Shown piece by piece: positions 10,936 through 21,025 of a stretch of DNA of 64,000 nucleotides; the first letter of the stretch is position 1; each line of letters starts with the position of its first letter. The stretch is from Porphyra umbilicalis (lineage: Eukaryota; Rhodophyta; Bangiophyceae; Bangiales; Bangiaceae). A model generated the notes under the pieces. It ran no database searches. It was not told where the DNA came from and saw only the letters and a list, made by a program, of their open reading frames with translations. Position numbers and translations under genes: made by a program. Location: the NCBI GenBank assembly GCA_002049455.2, contig KV918841.1, positions 62,001 through 126,000 of the forward strand, in the 5' to 3' direction.

Positions 10936-11276
10936 CTGCCCGCTGCGCCGCGTCGTCGACGGCCTCTGGGCGCGCGCCGCGGCGCCGCCGCGCGCCCGCC
11001 GCGCGTGGATCCCGGCCCGGTGCGGGCACGGCAAACAAGTCGTCAATTGCGTCGGGCGCCGACCTCGTGCGCAGCGTCTTGATTCAAAAATATTCAAAAG
11101 AATCAGACGACGCGGCGACGCTGGCCCGCCACGCCGGGCCCCATCGGGCCCTGTTCAAACATTCAAAGCGCGGGGCCGCCCCCCCCCCACGCCCTCTCCC
11201 CCAGATGGCGCGCTCGGCGAGCACGCCAAAGGCCCGCCGCGGCGGCGCGCGCCGCCTCCACCCGCCGCCCCCGCTC

Positions 11277-11334
11277 CGCCCACCCGCCCACCCGCCCGCC
11301 CACCCGCCCGCCCGCCCGCCCGCCCGCCCGCCGC
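11277..11334. repeat. CCCG/CCCA tetranucleotide microsatellite
   Basis: A run of CCGC/CCAC tetramers (cccgcccacccgcccgcc-like) about 58 bp long, lying just upstream of the KNL1-like gene. It is simple sequence with no coding meaning visible. Confidence 0.75.
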
Positions 11335-11387
11335 GGTGAGCGGTCGCCGCCGCCCCCCGACCGCCACGCACACCCTGGCCGTGTGCG

Positions 11388-11418
<31 letters not shown>

Positions 11419-11500
11419 GCCCACCGCGTCGGTCCCCCCCCCCCCCGCCCCCCTCCGCCCCTCCTCCGCCCCCCCCCCCCCCCCCCTGGCGGCGGCGGCG

Positions 11501-13019
11501 ATGGACCCCCCCCCCCCACGACGCTACCGCCGCGGCGGTCGGCGGCGGTGCGGCCGCCGCTGGCGGCGCTCCCCGCCCCCCCCAACGTCCCCCCGCCCGC
11601 CGCTGCCGCCGCTGCCGCCGCCGACGTGGCGGGCGGCGGCAAGGCCGCCGCGCGCGCCGCCGCCTTTGCCGCCACCGCCGGCGGCGCGCTGCCGCCCGCC
11701 GCCCCCGCGGCGGCGCCCGCCGCCGCCGTGTCGCGCTTCATGCCCCCGCGGCGGCGCTCCTCCCTCTCCGCCGTCGCGCGCGTGCAAGAGGCGGAGGAGG
11801 CGGCGGCGGCGGCGGCGGTCGCCGCCGCCGCCGCCGTTGCCGCGGCGGCGACGGGCGGGGCGGGGGGGCGCCGACGGGGTCGGCCGCCGCCGCCGCGGTG
11901 GCGGCCGCCGCGGCGGCGGCGGCGGGTGCCGACGTGGGGGGACTGTCCCTCCCGCTGCCGCCGATGGAGGAGGAGGGGTGGGGGGGGGGGGTGCCCTTGA
12001 GCCGCCGCGCGAGCCTCTCGGGCAAGCGCGTCTCGTTTGGGGGGCAACAGGTTAAGGTGCGTGCCGCGCACCGCGTCGGTGGGGGGGGGGGGGGGTGGGC
12101 GGGGGGGGGGGTGCCGCATGTCCACGGGGGGAGTCTGTGGTGGGCAGAGCGGCGCTGTGTCGGCCGCGTGCACCCGCGCGGCGGCCGCCGACGGGGCGCC
12201 CGGTTGCCGCCTGTTGTTGCGTGCCCCGACTGACGACCGACCGCCACGCCGCGTCTTGTTTTGGGCGCTTGTGCCACGCGCGCGTGCGCCCGCTCGTGTA
12301 CCCGTGGCCCTCGCGCGTGCTCCCCCCCCCCCCCCCCCCCCCCCCCCCCAACAGCTGTTCAAAACCAACCCCGACGAGTGGCAAGACGAGTGGGCGACCC
12401 CCGAAAAGGACGGCTCCCCGGCCTCTGGCGGCGGCTCCTCGGGCGCGTCCACCCCAAACACCGCCGACGCCATCACCGTCATTGCGTCGCCGGCCGAGGC
12501 GGCCGACGCGGCGGCGGCGGCGGCGGGTGCCGCCGCGGCGGGTGCCGCCGCCGCCCCCGCCCCCCCCGCCGCCGCGCCGCCCCCCGCCGCCGCGCCCGCG
12601 GGGGCCCCCGCGGGCGCCTCCCCCGTGCGCGCCCCCCCCCCCCGCTCTCCCCCCCGTCAGACGCGTCGCCGTCTGACGCGTCGAGCGGCGGCGGCTCCCC
12701 CTCGCCCGCCCGCCCGCCCGCCGCGGCACGGCGCGGCGGCGGCGGCGGCACGCCCCGCCCGCCCGCCGGCGGCGGCGGCGGCGGCGCCCCCGACTGGACC
12801 CCCTCCCCCGACGCGTCGCCCGCCGACGGCGGCGACACTGGCGACGGTGGCGGCGGCAATGCCGTCGACGTGCCGCCGCTACCACCGCTGCCGACGGCGG
12901 GCCTGGGCGGGGGGCCCGCCGACGCGTCGCCGCCCCTCACCCCCGCCCGCGGCCCCGCCGACGGCGACGATGGCGGCGGCGCCGACACCGTGTCGCGCCT
13001 CCCGCGGCTCGCGGGGGAG

Positions 13020-13061
<42 letters not shown>

Positions 13062-13647
13062 CGCCCGCCGCCGCCGCCGCCGCTGCGCCCGCGGCCCGCC
13101 TCCATGGTCATTCAAGCGGCGGCGCCTGTGGCAGGCGCCTATGCGGACGGCGCCCCCCCCGCCCTCCTCCCGCCCCTCCCCCCCTTCCGCGAGACGCCCT
13201 CCCCGTCGGCAGCGTCGGACGGGGACAGCTCCATGACGCTCGGCTGGGCGGCGGGCGTCGTGGACCGGTTCGGCGCCCCCGCCGCTTCCCCGTCGCCGGG
13301 GGGGAGTGTCGCCACGTCCCGCGGCGGCGGCGGCGTCACGCCCTCCCTCTCCCTCGTGCCGCCGATCGGCGCCCGCGCCGTCCCGTCGGTCGGCCGCCGC
13401 CGCAGCGGCGCGGCGGCCGCGTCGACGGCGCCCGCGTGCGCGTCGGCGGCGGCGGCGGCGACGCCGCCCCCGCCGCCCCCGCCGGTCGCCCCCGCGGCGG
13501 CGCGGCGGCCGAAACGCTTCCGCGTGTCGGCGTTTGTCGGGGGGGTGCTCGCCAGCCCGACCGACGCGCTGCCGCTGCCGCTGCCGCCGCCGTCGGGGGC
13601 GGCCGCCGGCGGCACCCCGTCGCCGCCGCCCGCGTCCCTGGCGGGCA

Positions 13648-13679
<32 letters not shown>

Positions 13680-14347
13680 CACCCGTCGGCGTCGTCGGCG
13701 TTGCCCCCGTGGGTGCCGACCGTCGAGTCGGCGTCGTCGGGGTCTGCGTCTGCCGCCGACGGCGACGGGCCGGCGGCCAAGCGGTGCCGGCTCGGCGCGG
13801 GGAGCCGCCGCGCCTCGTCGGCCGCGACGGACCGCCGCGGCGGCGGCGGCGGCGGCGGCGGCTGGTGGGGGGGGGGGTGGCGGCCGACTCGCCCGCCGCC
13901 GCGGGGGGCGGCGGCGGCGGCGGCGGCGGCGGCACGCCAGCGTCTGCCCCGCGGCCGTCGCCCGCCACGTCGGCTGGGTCGTCGTGGGCGACGGCCGTGC
14001 GGGCGGGGGCGACGCCCGCCGCCGCCCCCGGCGGCGCCGCCGAAGCCGTCGCCTACCTCCGCCGCATGGCCGGTGTCGGGGGGGAGGCGGGGGGGTCCGC
14101 CGCGCGGGAGGCGCGGCGCCTCTCGTCGGTCGCTTTCTTGCGCGACGAGGAGGAGGGGGGGGGGGGGGGGGGGGGGGACCCAGAGGTCGACGCCCTCCCG
14201 GGCTCCGCGGGCGGCCCGCCGCCCCCCGCCACGTCCCTGCGCGCCATCCTTGATGAGGATGATGAGGATGACGAGGAGGGGGGGGGGGCTCGTGGGTGGA
14301 CGACGCGGGGGATGAGGAGGACAGTGGCGACGATGGGGTGACGCTGG

Positions 14348-14379
<32 letters not shown>

Positions 14380-14644
14380 GGCAGCTGGACGGCGGGGGCG
14401 GCCATGGAAGACGATTCCCTCCTCGGCGTGCCCGACGCGCTCCCCCCCGCTCCCGGGGCGGCCGCCTGGGACGACCACGCCGACGGCGACGGGGGCGACG
14501 CGCCCGCCGGCTTTGCGGCCGCAGCGGCGCTGCCGCCGAACCGCGGCGACGAGTCGGACGGCGCCATCCCGCCGCTCGCCGCCCTCCTCGACGGCGACGC
14601 CGACGGCTCGTCGGCGGGCGCGCCGCCGCCGCCGCAACCGCCGT

Positions 14645-14677
<33 letters not shown>

Positions 14678-17660
14678 GTGTGGCAACGGCGGGCCGCTCG
14701 ACGGGCAGCGGCGGCGGCAGCAGCGGGGGGGGTGGGGCGAGTCGACGCGCGCGGGGATGGCCGCGCTCCTCGGCGCCGATAGTGGGGACAGTGGGGGGGG
14801 GTTGTTTGGCGGGGGGGGGGGGGGGGGGGGGCGCACGGGGTGCCCCGTTACCCGCCCGTGTCGCCGGCGGCGGCGGCGGCGGCGGGGGCGCCCCTCTACC
14901 CCGCCGTGTCGCCGGCGGGGGCGCCCCGCTACCCCGCCGTGTCGCCGGCGGGGGCGCCCCGCTACCCCGCCGTGTCGCCGGCTGGGGCACCCCTCTACCC
15001 CGCCGTGTCGCCGGCGGGGGCGGCCGCCCCGCCGCCGCTGCCCGCCCTCTACCCCCCGCCGCGTCGCCGGTCGGGGGCGCCGGCGCCGCCGCGGCGGCGG
15101 CGGCGGCACCGCCAGTGCTTGGGCTACCACCCCCCCCCCGCCCCCGACGCTCTCTGCGACAACGTCGGCGCGGCCGCCGCGCGCCCCCGCCGACGCGGCG
15201 GGGGCGGCGGGGGCGGCGGGGGGCGTCTTCCCCCCCCCCCCCGCGCCGACGCGCAAGCTCTTTGGCGCCGGCCCGCCCGCCGCCGACGGGTCCCCCGCCG
15301 ACGAGGAGGACGACACGACGTTGCACTATTACGGGGACGGGGCGGGGGGGGGGGGGGGCTCACCGCCCCCCTGGGGGGCGTCGCCCCCCTCGCCACCCCC
15401 CCGACGCCCGGGGGGGGGGGGGGGGGTACACCTACCCCCCGGGGGGGGGGGGCGCCAAGCGTCACCAGCGGCCGCCCCTACCGGGGGCTCCCGCCCGTGG
15501 CGGAGGACGCGGCCGCCGCCGCGTCGGGGGTGGGGTGGGGCGACGGCGCCCCCGGGGGGGGGCGGGGGGGGGGGAAGTCGACCCCCCGGGGGGTGGGCGC
15601 CGGCCGCGCCCCCGTCGCCGGCGCCGGCGCCGGCGGTGGGCGCGTCGCCCGCCGCCGACGCGCCGCTGCCCGCGTTTCACTTTCCGGGCATGCCCGCCGT
15701 GGCGGGCGTCGGCCCGCCGGCCGACGGCGCCGCCGCCGCCGACGGGAGCAGCAGCAGCAGCAGCAGCGACGGCAGCGGCACCGACGCGCCGCGCTCGGCC
15801 GCGCGCGCGCGCGTCGACGGCGGGGCGGCGGCGGCGACGGCGGTGGCGCCGCCGCCGCCGCCGTCGACCGCGTCGACCGCGTCGGCGGCGGCGGCCGCCG
15901 CCGCCGCCGACGGCGGCGCCGACGCGCCGCCCGCCTTTACGGTTGCCGACTTTTTGCAAGCGGCCAACATTGACTTTTTGGACGCGGTGCCCGTCGCCTC
16001 GCGGCCGCCGTCCCCCGCGGGGGGCCTCCTCGCCACCGCCGCCGCCGCGTCCGCCGCGTCCGCGGCCGCCGAGGGCACCACCCCCGCGGCCGCCGCCGCC
16101 GCGGCGCTCACCGCCGCCGTTTTGACGGGCCCGACGGAGGGGCGGCTCGCGGCGGCGGCCGCCGCCGTTGCGGCCGCCACGGCGGCGGGGCGCGCCGACG
16201 CGGCGCGCGCCGGCGCCGCCCTCACCGCCGCCCGCCCGCCCGCGTTCACCGCCCTCGCCGCCGCCCGCCCGTCGCAGTGGGCGGCGCCGCCGGCGGGGCT
16301 GCGGGCGGCCAAGGAGGCGGCGCTCCTCGCCGCCGCCACCGCCTGGTACGGGTGGCGGGCGGCGCACGAGGGGGGGTTGACCGCCGCCGCAGAGGCGGCG
16401 GCCACGCGCGTGCGGGGGGTTGGGGGGGGGGCCGACGCCGCGCGGGAGCGCCTCGCCGCCGCAGCCGCCGCGTGGGTGGACGGGCTACCCCCGTGGGCGG
16501 CGTCGGCGGCGGCGTCTGCCGCCGCCGTTGCCGACGGCGGCGGCTCGGCGACCGACGACGACGGCGGCGGCGGCGATGTGCACGCGGCGCTGGCCGCCGC
16601 GACGGCCGAGTTTGGCCGCCGCGCCGCCGCCGCCGCGTCGGCGACGGCGCGGCGCGACGCGGCGGCGGCGGCCGCCGCCGCCGCCGCGGGGCGCCCCTTT
16701 GCGGCGGCGGCGGCGGCGGCGGCCGACGCGGCGGGCATCCGCACCGCCCTCGGCGACGCGACGGCCCCCGCCGACGCGCACGACGCGCTCGTTGCGGCGG
16801 CGGGCGGGGCGGGGGCGGGGGCGCTCGGCGCCGCCGCCGCCGCCGTGCGCCTCGACGGGCGCCTCGTCGGGGCCCTGTGTGGCGTCGCGCCGGCGGTCGG
16901 GGGGCGGCGGGGGCGGCGGGGGCGGGCGGCACCCCCGCCGCCACGGCCGTGGCGCTCGCCGGCGGCCTTGCCGTTGCGACGGTCACGCGCGTGGGGGGGG
17001 TGCCGCCGTCACCGTCACCCTCACGCCGGGGGGGGGCGACGGGGGGGGGGGGACGCCTCCTCGTGGTGGGGGGGGCGCTACTCGCCGCCGCCGCCCGCCT
17101 CGCCGCCCGCGTGTACCTTGGGGGGGGGGGGAGCCTCCCCGCCGACGCCCTCCCGGCGCGCCTCGCCGCCGCGGCGCGGCTCCTCGGCGCCATGGCCGCC
17201 GCCGTGCGGTCGGTGGCGGCGGGGGTGCCCGGCGCGCGGGGCGGTCGCCGCGGCGGCCGCGCCGCGCCGCTCACGGACCTCGCCGGGCGGCCGCTGTGGG
17301 CGGCGGCGGTCACCGAGTTTGGGGGCGCCCCCGCCGCCGCCGCCGCCGCCGCCGACGGGGTGCCGCCGCCGGGGGCGGACCAGCTGGTCGTGGCCGCCAC
17401 GCGGCACGTGGCGACGCGGACGGCGGGCGCGCGCGGCGCCGCGGCGGCCGCGTGGTGGGTGTCCGTCGCGTGGACGGCCACGGCGGGGGCGGGGGGGGGC
17501 TCGCCTGGGCCCCAACCGTCACCCGCGTCGCGGCGCAAGCGTGGGGGGGGGTCCCCGCCGCCGGCCGCCCCCCGCCCCGCGTCGCCGACGTGGCGCGCGT
17601 GGTGGGGGGGGGGGGGGGATGGCCGCGGGGATGGCCGCGGTGCAGCAGCTGGCGGATTGA
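11501..17660 (+). CDS. KNL1: KNL1/Spc105/Spc7-like kinetochore scaffold protein, highly diverged
   Basis: About 1,950 residues, mostly Ala/Gly/Pro, with KNL1 hallmarks in order. Near the N-terminus are RRRSSLS and then RRASLSGKRVSF; RVSF (12027-12038) is the PP1-docking motif and RRASLS resembles an Aurora site. An intron (12057..12354; donor gtgcgt, acceptor ccaacag after a run of about 27 C) joins QQVK to LFKTNPDEWQ. A long disordered region follows, with a five-copy 11-residue repeat and scattered TL-containing acidic motifs that may be degenerate MELT-like sites. The C-terminal part has FTVADFLQAANIDFLDAVP (15936-15992), matching the opening of the Spc7 domain. Next come Pro-Phe, a Lys-containing helix and WYGWR (from 16344), again the Spc7 pattern. 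An Ala-rich helical tail ends MAAVQQLAD at 17660. The frame shifts about ten times, at G/C runs, so the exact protein is uncertain. In other eukaryotes KNL1 links microtubules, the Mis12 complex and checkpoint proteins at centromeres. Confidence 0.7.
14842..15022 (+). repeat. 33-bp minisatellite in the KNL1-like gene
   Basis: About five copies of a 33-bp unit (core CCCGCCGTGTCGCCGGCG) in tandem. In the gene's local frame each unit encodes 11 residues of the form GAPxYPAVSPA. Copies differ by a few bases. Each unit carries a Ser-Pro, a possible proline-directed phosphosite. The array sits in the disordered middle of the protein, where KNL1 homologues carry their variable repeat arrays. Confidence 0.75.
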
Positions 17661-18331
17661 GGATGGGGGGGGGGGGGGGACTGCCGCAGCGAGTGCCGGG
17701 CGGTGTGTGGGGGGGGGAGCATACGGGGGGGGGTGGGGGGGACTGCCGCCGCGAGTGCGCGGCAGTGTACATGTGGTGCGCTCTGGGTCTATTTTTTTCT
17801 TGTGTTGCGTGTACACACACGTGTGTCTCGTGCTGTGCCCCCGCGCCGACGCCCAGCGTCGCCACCCCGCCGGCCACTGCCCACCATGATGGTCCATGAT
17901 CTCGGCGGGCGAGAGACCGCGCAACACCGTCAGCAGCAGCGCGCGAGAGCCTCCCCCCCCCCCCCCCCCCCCCTTCACACCTCCTCCCCCCCCCACACCC
18001 GACGCTGTGCCAATCGCAGGGGGCGCTCGCGGCGCGCCAATCTCGCGGATTGTTGGTGGCGCCCGGCCGGCCGGGCAGCTGTCGCCAATCCCCCGCGCGC
18101 CGCCGGCGCCAGCGGGCACCCGCGGCGCGGCCGCGGCGCGCAGGCGCCCGCGGGCGCCGCCGCCCACACACGCCCGCGCGCGGCGCGGCCGCGGCGGCGC
18201 CATCGGCCGTGGCCCCGCCCCGCGCGCGCGGTGGTGGTGGTGGTGCGGCCGCCCCCCCACCCCCCGCCGCCCCCCCCGCCGGGCGAGGAGGAGGATGACG
18301 CCAACGCCGTCCGTTGCCGTCCTTGCCTTTT

Positions 18332-18366
<35 letters not shown>

Positions 18367-18882
18367 GCCGCCGCCGTGCCGCGCGGGCCCGCCGCGTCGC
18401 GTCGCGCGCCGGGCGCGCCCGCGACCGCCGCCGCCGCCGCCGCCGCCGCCGTCGCCACGTCTGCAACCGCCGCCGCCGCCGCCATTGTCGCGCGCCGCGC
18501 CGGCCCGCCGGCGGCGGCGGCGGCGGCGCGTCGGTCCATCCCCCTGTCGGCGGGGGGGCGTGGCGCGAGCGGACGCGGCGCCCCGTCGAGGACCCCCCCC
18601 CCCCCGCCGCCGCCGCCACTGCCGCCGCCGCCGCCGCCGCTGCCCGCCGGCGGTGGGGGTCGACGACGCGCCGCGGCAGCGCCCCGGCGGCCGCCATTGG
18701 CGCCGGCCGCTCGCGGCCGCCGCTCCTCGGCCGTGGCGCCGCCGCCGCCGCCGCCGCCGCTGCGCGCACGCGCCGCGGCGCAACGGCGCCGCCAGTGCCG
18801 ACGCCGACGGCCTCGGCCGCCGCCGCGGGCAATAGCAGCAGCGCCGCCGCCGCCGACGGGGGCCCCGCGCACGGCGACGGCA

Positions 18883-18922
<40 letters not shown>

Positions 18923-18985
18923 GGACCCCCCCCTCCCCCCGCGGCGACAGCGACGGCGGCGGCGGCGGCGGCGGCAGGCGGTGCC
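17661..18985. other. Intergenic region and possible N-terminal leader of the hydrolase
   Basis: The first ~630 bases contain long G runs, a TG/CA-rich patch (17770-17830) and a C run at 17951-17973. They probably hold the 3' end of the KNL1-like gene and the next promoter. From 18295 an ATG opens a frame beginning MTPTPSVAVLAF and running into poly-Ala. This looks like a signal or transit sequence. It could be the true start of the hydrolase, but connecting it needs frame changes in G/C runs. Confidence 0.4.
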
Positions 18986-20777
18986 ATGGCCGGCGGGGGC
19001 CACCCCCCCCCCTCCCCCCCCCCCCACGCTGCACCGCGGGGAGTCGGTGCGCCTCCCCGGCCTCGTGGCGACGGACCTGCGCTTCACCGCGCCGCTCGAC
19101 TATTTTGGGACGGCGGGGCTGCCGCCGGCGCTCGCCGGCTCGGGCGTCACCATCTTTGCGCGGGAGGTCGTGTTGACCCACAAGGCCCCGACGCGCGCGT
19201 CGCTGCCGGCGGTCTTGTACCTGCAGGGGGGGCCGGGCTTTGAGGGGCCCCGCCCGGCAGACGCGAGCGGGTTTGTCAAGCGGCTCGCAGAGGAGTTTCG
19301 GGTCATCCTCCTGGATCAGTACGTTTGGCAAGGGGGGGGGGGGGGTTACGTGACAGAGAGGTGGGGGGGCGGGGGGGGGGGCGGCGCCACGCGTCGGTGG
19401 GGTTGGGAGGCCGCGCCGCGTGGGCCCACATGGTTGGCGCTGCTGCGTGAGGGGCGACCGCGATGGCGTCGGCCCCGCCGATGCGCCACGGCTTGCCGGT
19501 GGGTGGTGGCTGACCAGTGTTGTTCTCCTCCTCCTCCACGGCGTCCGCTGCTCGATGGCCGCGTTTTTGGTGGTTTCCTCGCTGCGAGGTGACTCGCGTT
19601 GATCTCCCCCCACTCCAGGCGCGGCACCGGCCTCTCCACGGCCCTCACCGTCGAGTCGCTCGCGGACATTAGCAGCGACCCCGAGGAGCAGGCGGCGTAC
19701 CTCCGCTGCCTCCGCGCCGACTCGATCATCCGCGACGCGGAGCTGCTACGCGCGTCCCTGCTCGGCGCCAACGCCCAGTGGACGATCCTCGGCCAGTCGT
19801 TTGGGGGCTTTTGCTGCCTCTCCTACCTGTCCTTCTTCCCCCGCTCCCTGTCGGCGGTGCTCATCACGGGGGGCCTGTCGCCGGCACACCTGCCGGGCTG
19901 CTCTGCCGACGAGGTGTACCGGCGGCTGCTGCCGCGGGTCGCCCGCCAGATGGACGCCTACTATGAGGCCTTTCCCGCCGACGAGGCGGTCGTGCGGGAC
20001 GTGGTGTTGCACCTCGACGGCCTGCCGGGGGGGTACGCGCCGCTGCCGTCGGGCTCACACCTAACCGTCGCGGCCTTCCAGTCGGCGGGGCTGTCCTGCC
20101 TCGGCTTTGCGGGCGGCTTTGCGCGGCTGCACTTTCTGCTGGAGCGCGCGTTTGAACCGGCCAAACGGCCGACGGGTGGCGGCGGCGGCGCCGCCGCCCC
20201 CGCCGCCCCCGGCGCAAACCCCAACGGCGCCGCCGGCGCGCCCGTGCGCCTCAGCGCGCACTTCCTCGTTGCCATGGAGGGCCTCCTCCTCCCCGCCATC
20301 AACCCGCTGTACGCGCTCCTCCACGAGTCCATCTACTGCGACGGCGGGCGCACGGCGCCCGGGTGGTCGGCGGAGCGCATCCGGTCGGGCATGCCCGCGT
20401 TTGACGCCGCACGCCGCGCGCGCGCCGGCGAGCGCGTGTACCTCACGGGCGAGCAAGTCTACCCGTCGGCCTTTACCGACGTGGCGGGCCTGCGCCCGGC
20501 GGCGGGCGCCGCCGAGGCGCTCGCCCGCTGGACCGACTGGACGCACCTGTACGACGTGGAGGTGCTGCGCGCCAACACCGTGCCCGTCGCGGCGGCGGTG
20601 TACCTCAACGACATGTTTGTCGACTTTGAGTTGAGCCGCGAGGTTGCCGACGTCGTCCGCGGCGTCAAGGTGTGGGTCACGTCCGAGTACGCGCACAGCG
20701 GGTTGAGGGAGCACCCGTCGCGGGTGTTGGACCGCCTGTTTGGGCTGCTGCGCGGTAAGGTGACGCTCGAGTCCTAG
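18986..20777 (+). CDS. Proline-iminopeptidase-like alpha/beta hydrolase (S33 family)
   Basis: Two exons: about 18986..19318 and 19619..20777. The 300-bp intron has donor gtacgt and acceptor ctccag. Splicing restores LLDQRGTGLS, the conserved S33 segment. The oxyanion motif is LQGGPG. The nucleophile is Ser in LGQSFGG. The acid is probably Asp in MFVDFE and the base His in SEYAHSGLREHP. These match long-form prolyl aminopeptidases, which remove N-terminal proline from peptides; peptidase activity on proline is inferred. The protein is about 495 residues. Recognisable homology begins at LHRGESVRLPGL (19030). The ATG at 18986 has GCCATGG context but is joined to the main frame only through a C run at 19006-19024, where the frame must shift by one. 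A start at 18295 is the alternative. It converges on MTR4 248 bp downstream. Confidence 0.85.
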
Positions 20778-21025
20778 GTAGGTTAGTTGTCGGTCGGTGG
20801 GGCGAGCTCTGTGGTCATCATCGCGTTCTTGTTTTTCGCACGTGTCTTGTTTTTTGTTTCCTTCTTTTCGCCCACACCCGCGCAGCACCTTCATAGTGTT
20901 TGACGCTCTCCCGTTGCCGTCGGCACGCACAGCCACCGCCAGCAAGCACGACCTCCTCCCGCGCCATGTCGACTAGCGCCCGCCGCGCTCCGCGAGGCAA
21001 TGGGGGTCGGCGCGGACCCCCCCCG
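20778..21025. other. Convergent gap between the hydrolase and MTR4
   Basis: A 248-bp spacer between two stop codons that face each other. It has a T-rich patch at 20825-20865 that may serve 3'-end formation of the hydrolase. No gene is present. Confidence 0.5.

Larger units (their letters stand above)
9133..11500. other. Long intergenic region between the SDR and the KNL1-like gene
   Basis: The first part (to about 9550) is the SDR 5' flank with a C run near 9338-9350. From 9550 to about 10010 the sequence is clearly less GC-rich and has no recognisable gene. From 10.0 to 11.5 kb it is extremely GC-rich, with low-complexity open frames on all strands that I regard as by-products of composition. 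It ends in C runs ahead of the KNL1-like ATG at 11501. Two simple repeats within it are listed separately. Confidence 0.45.

Noticed and set aside
12879-15326. Two very long minus-strand open frames (815 and 725 codons) across the KNL1-like gene
   Set aside because: They are Pro/Arg/Ala low complexity caused by GC-rich triplet repeats, with no family signature. The plus strand carries the recognisable motifs.
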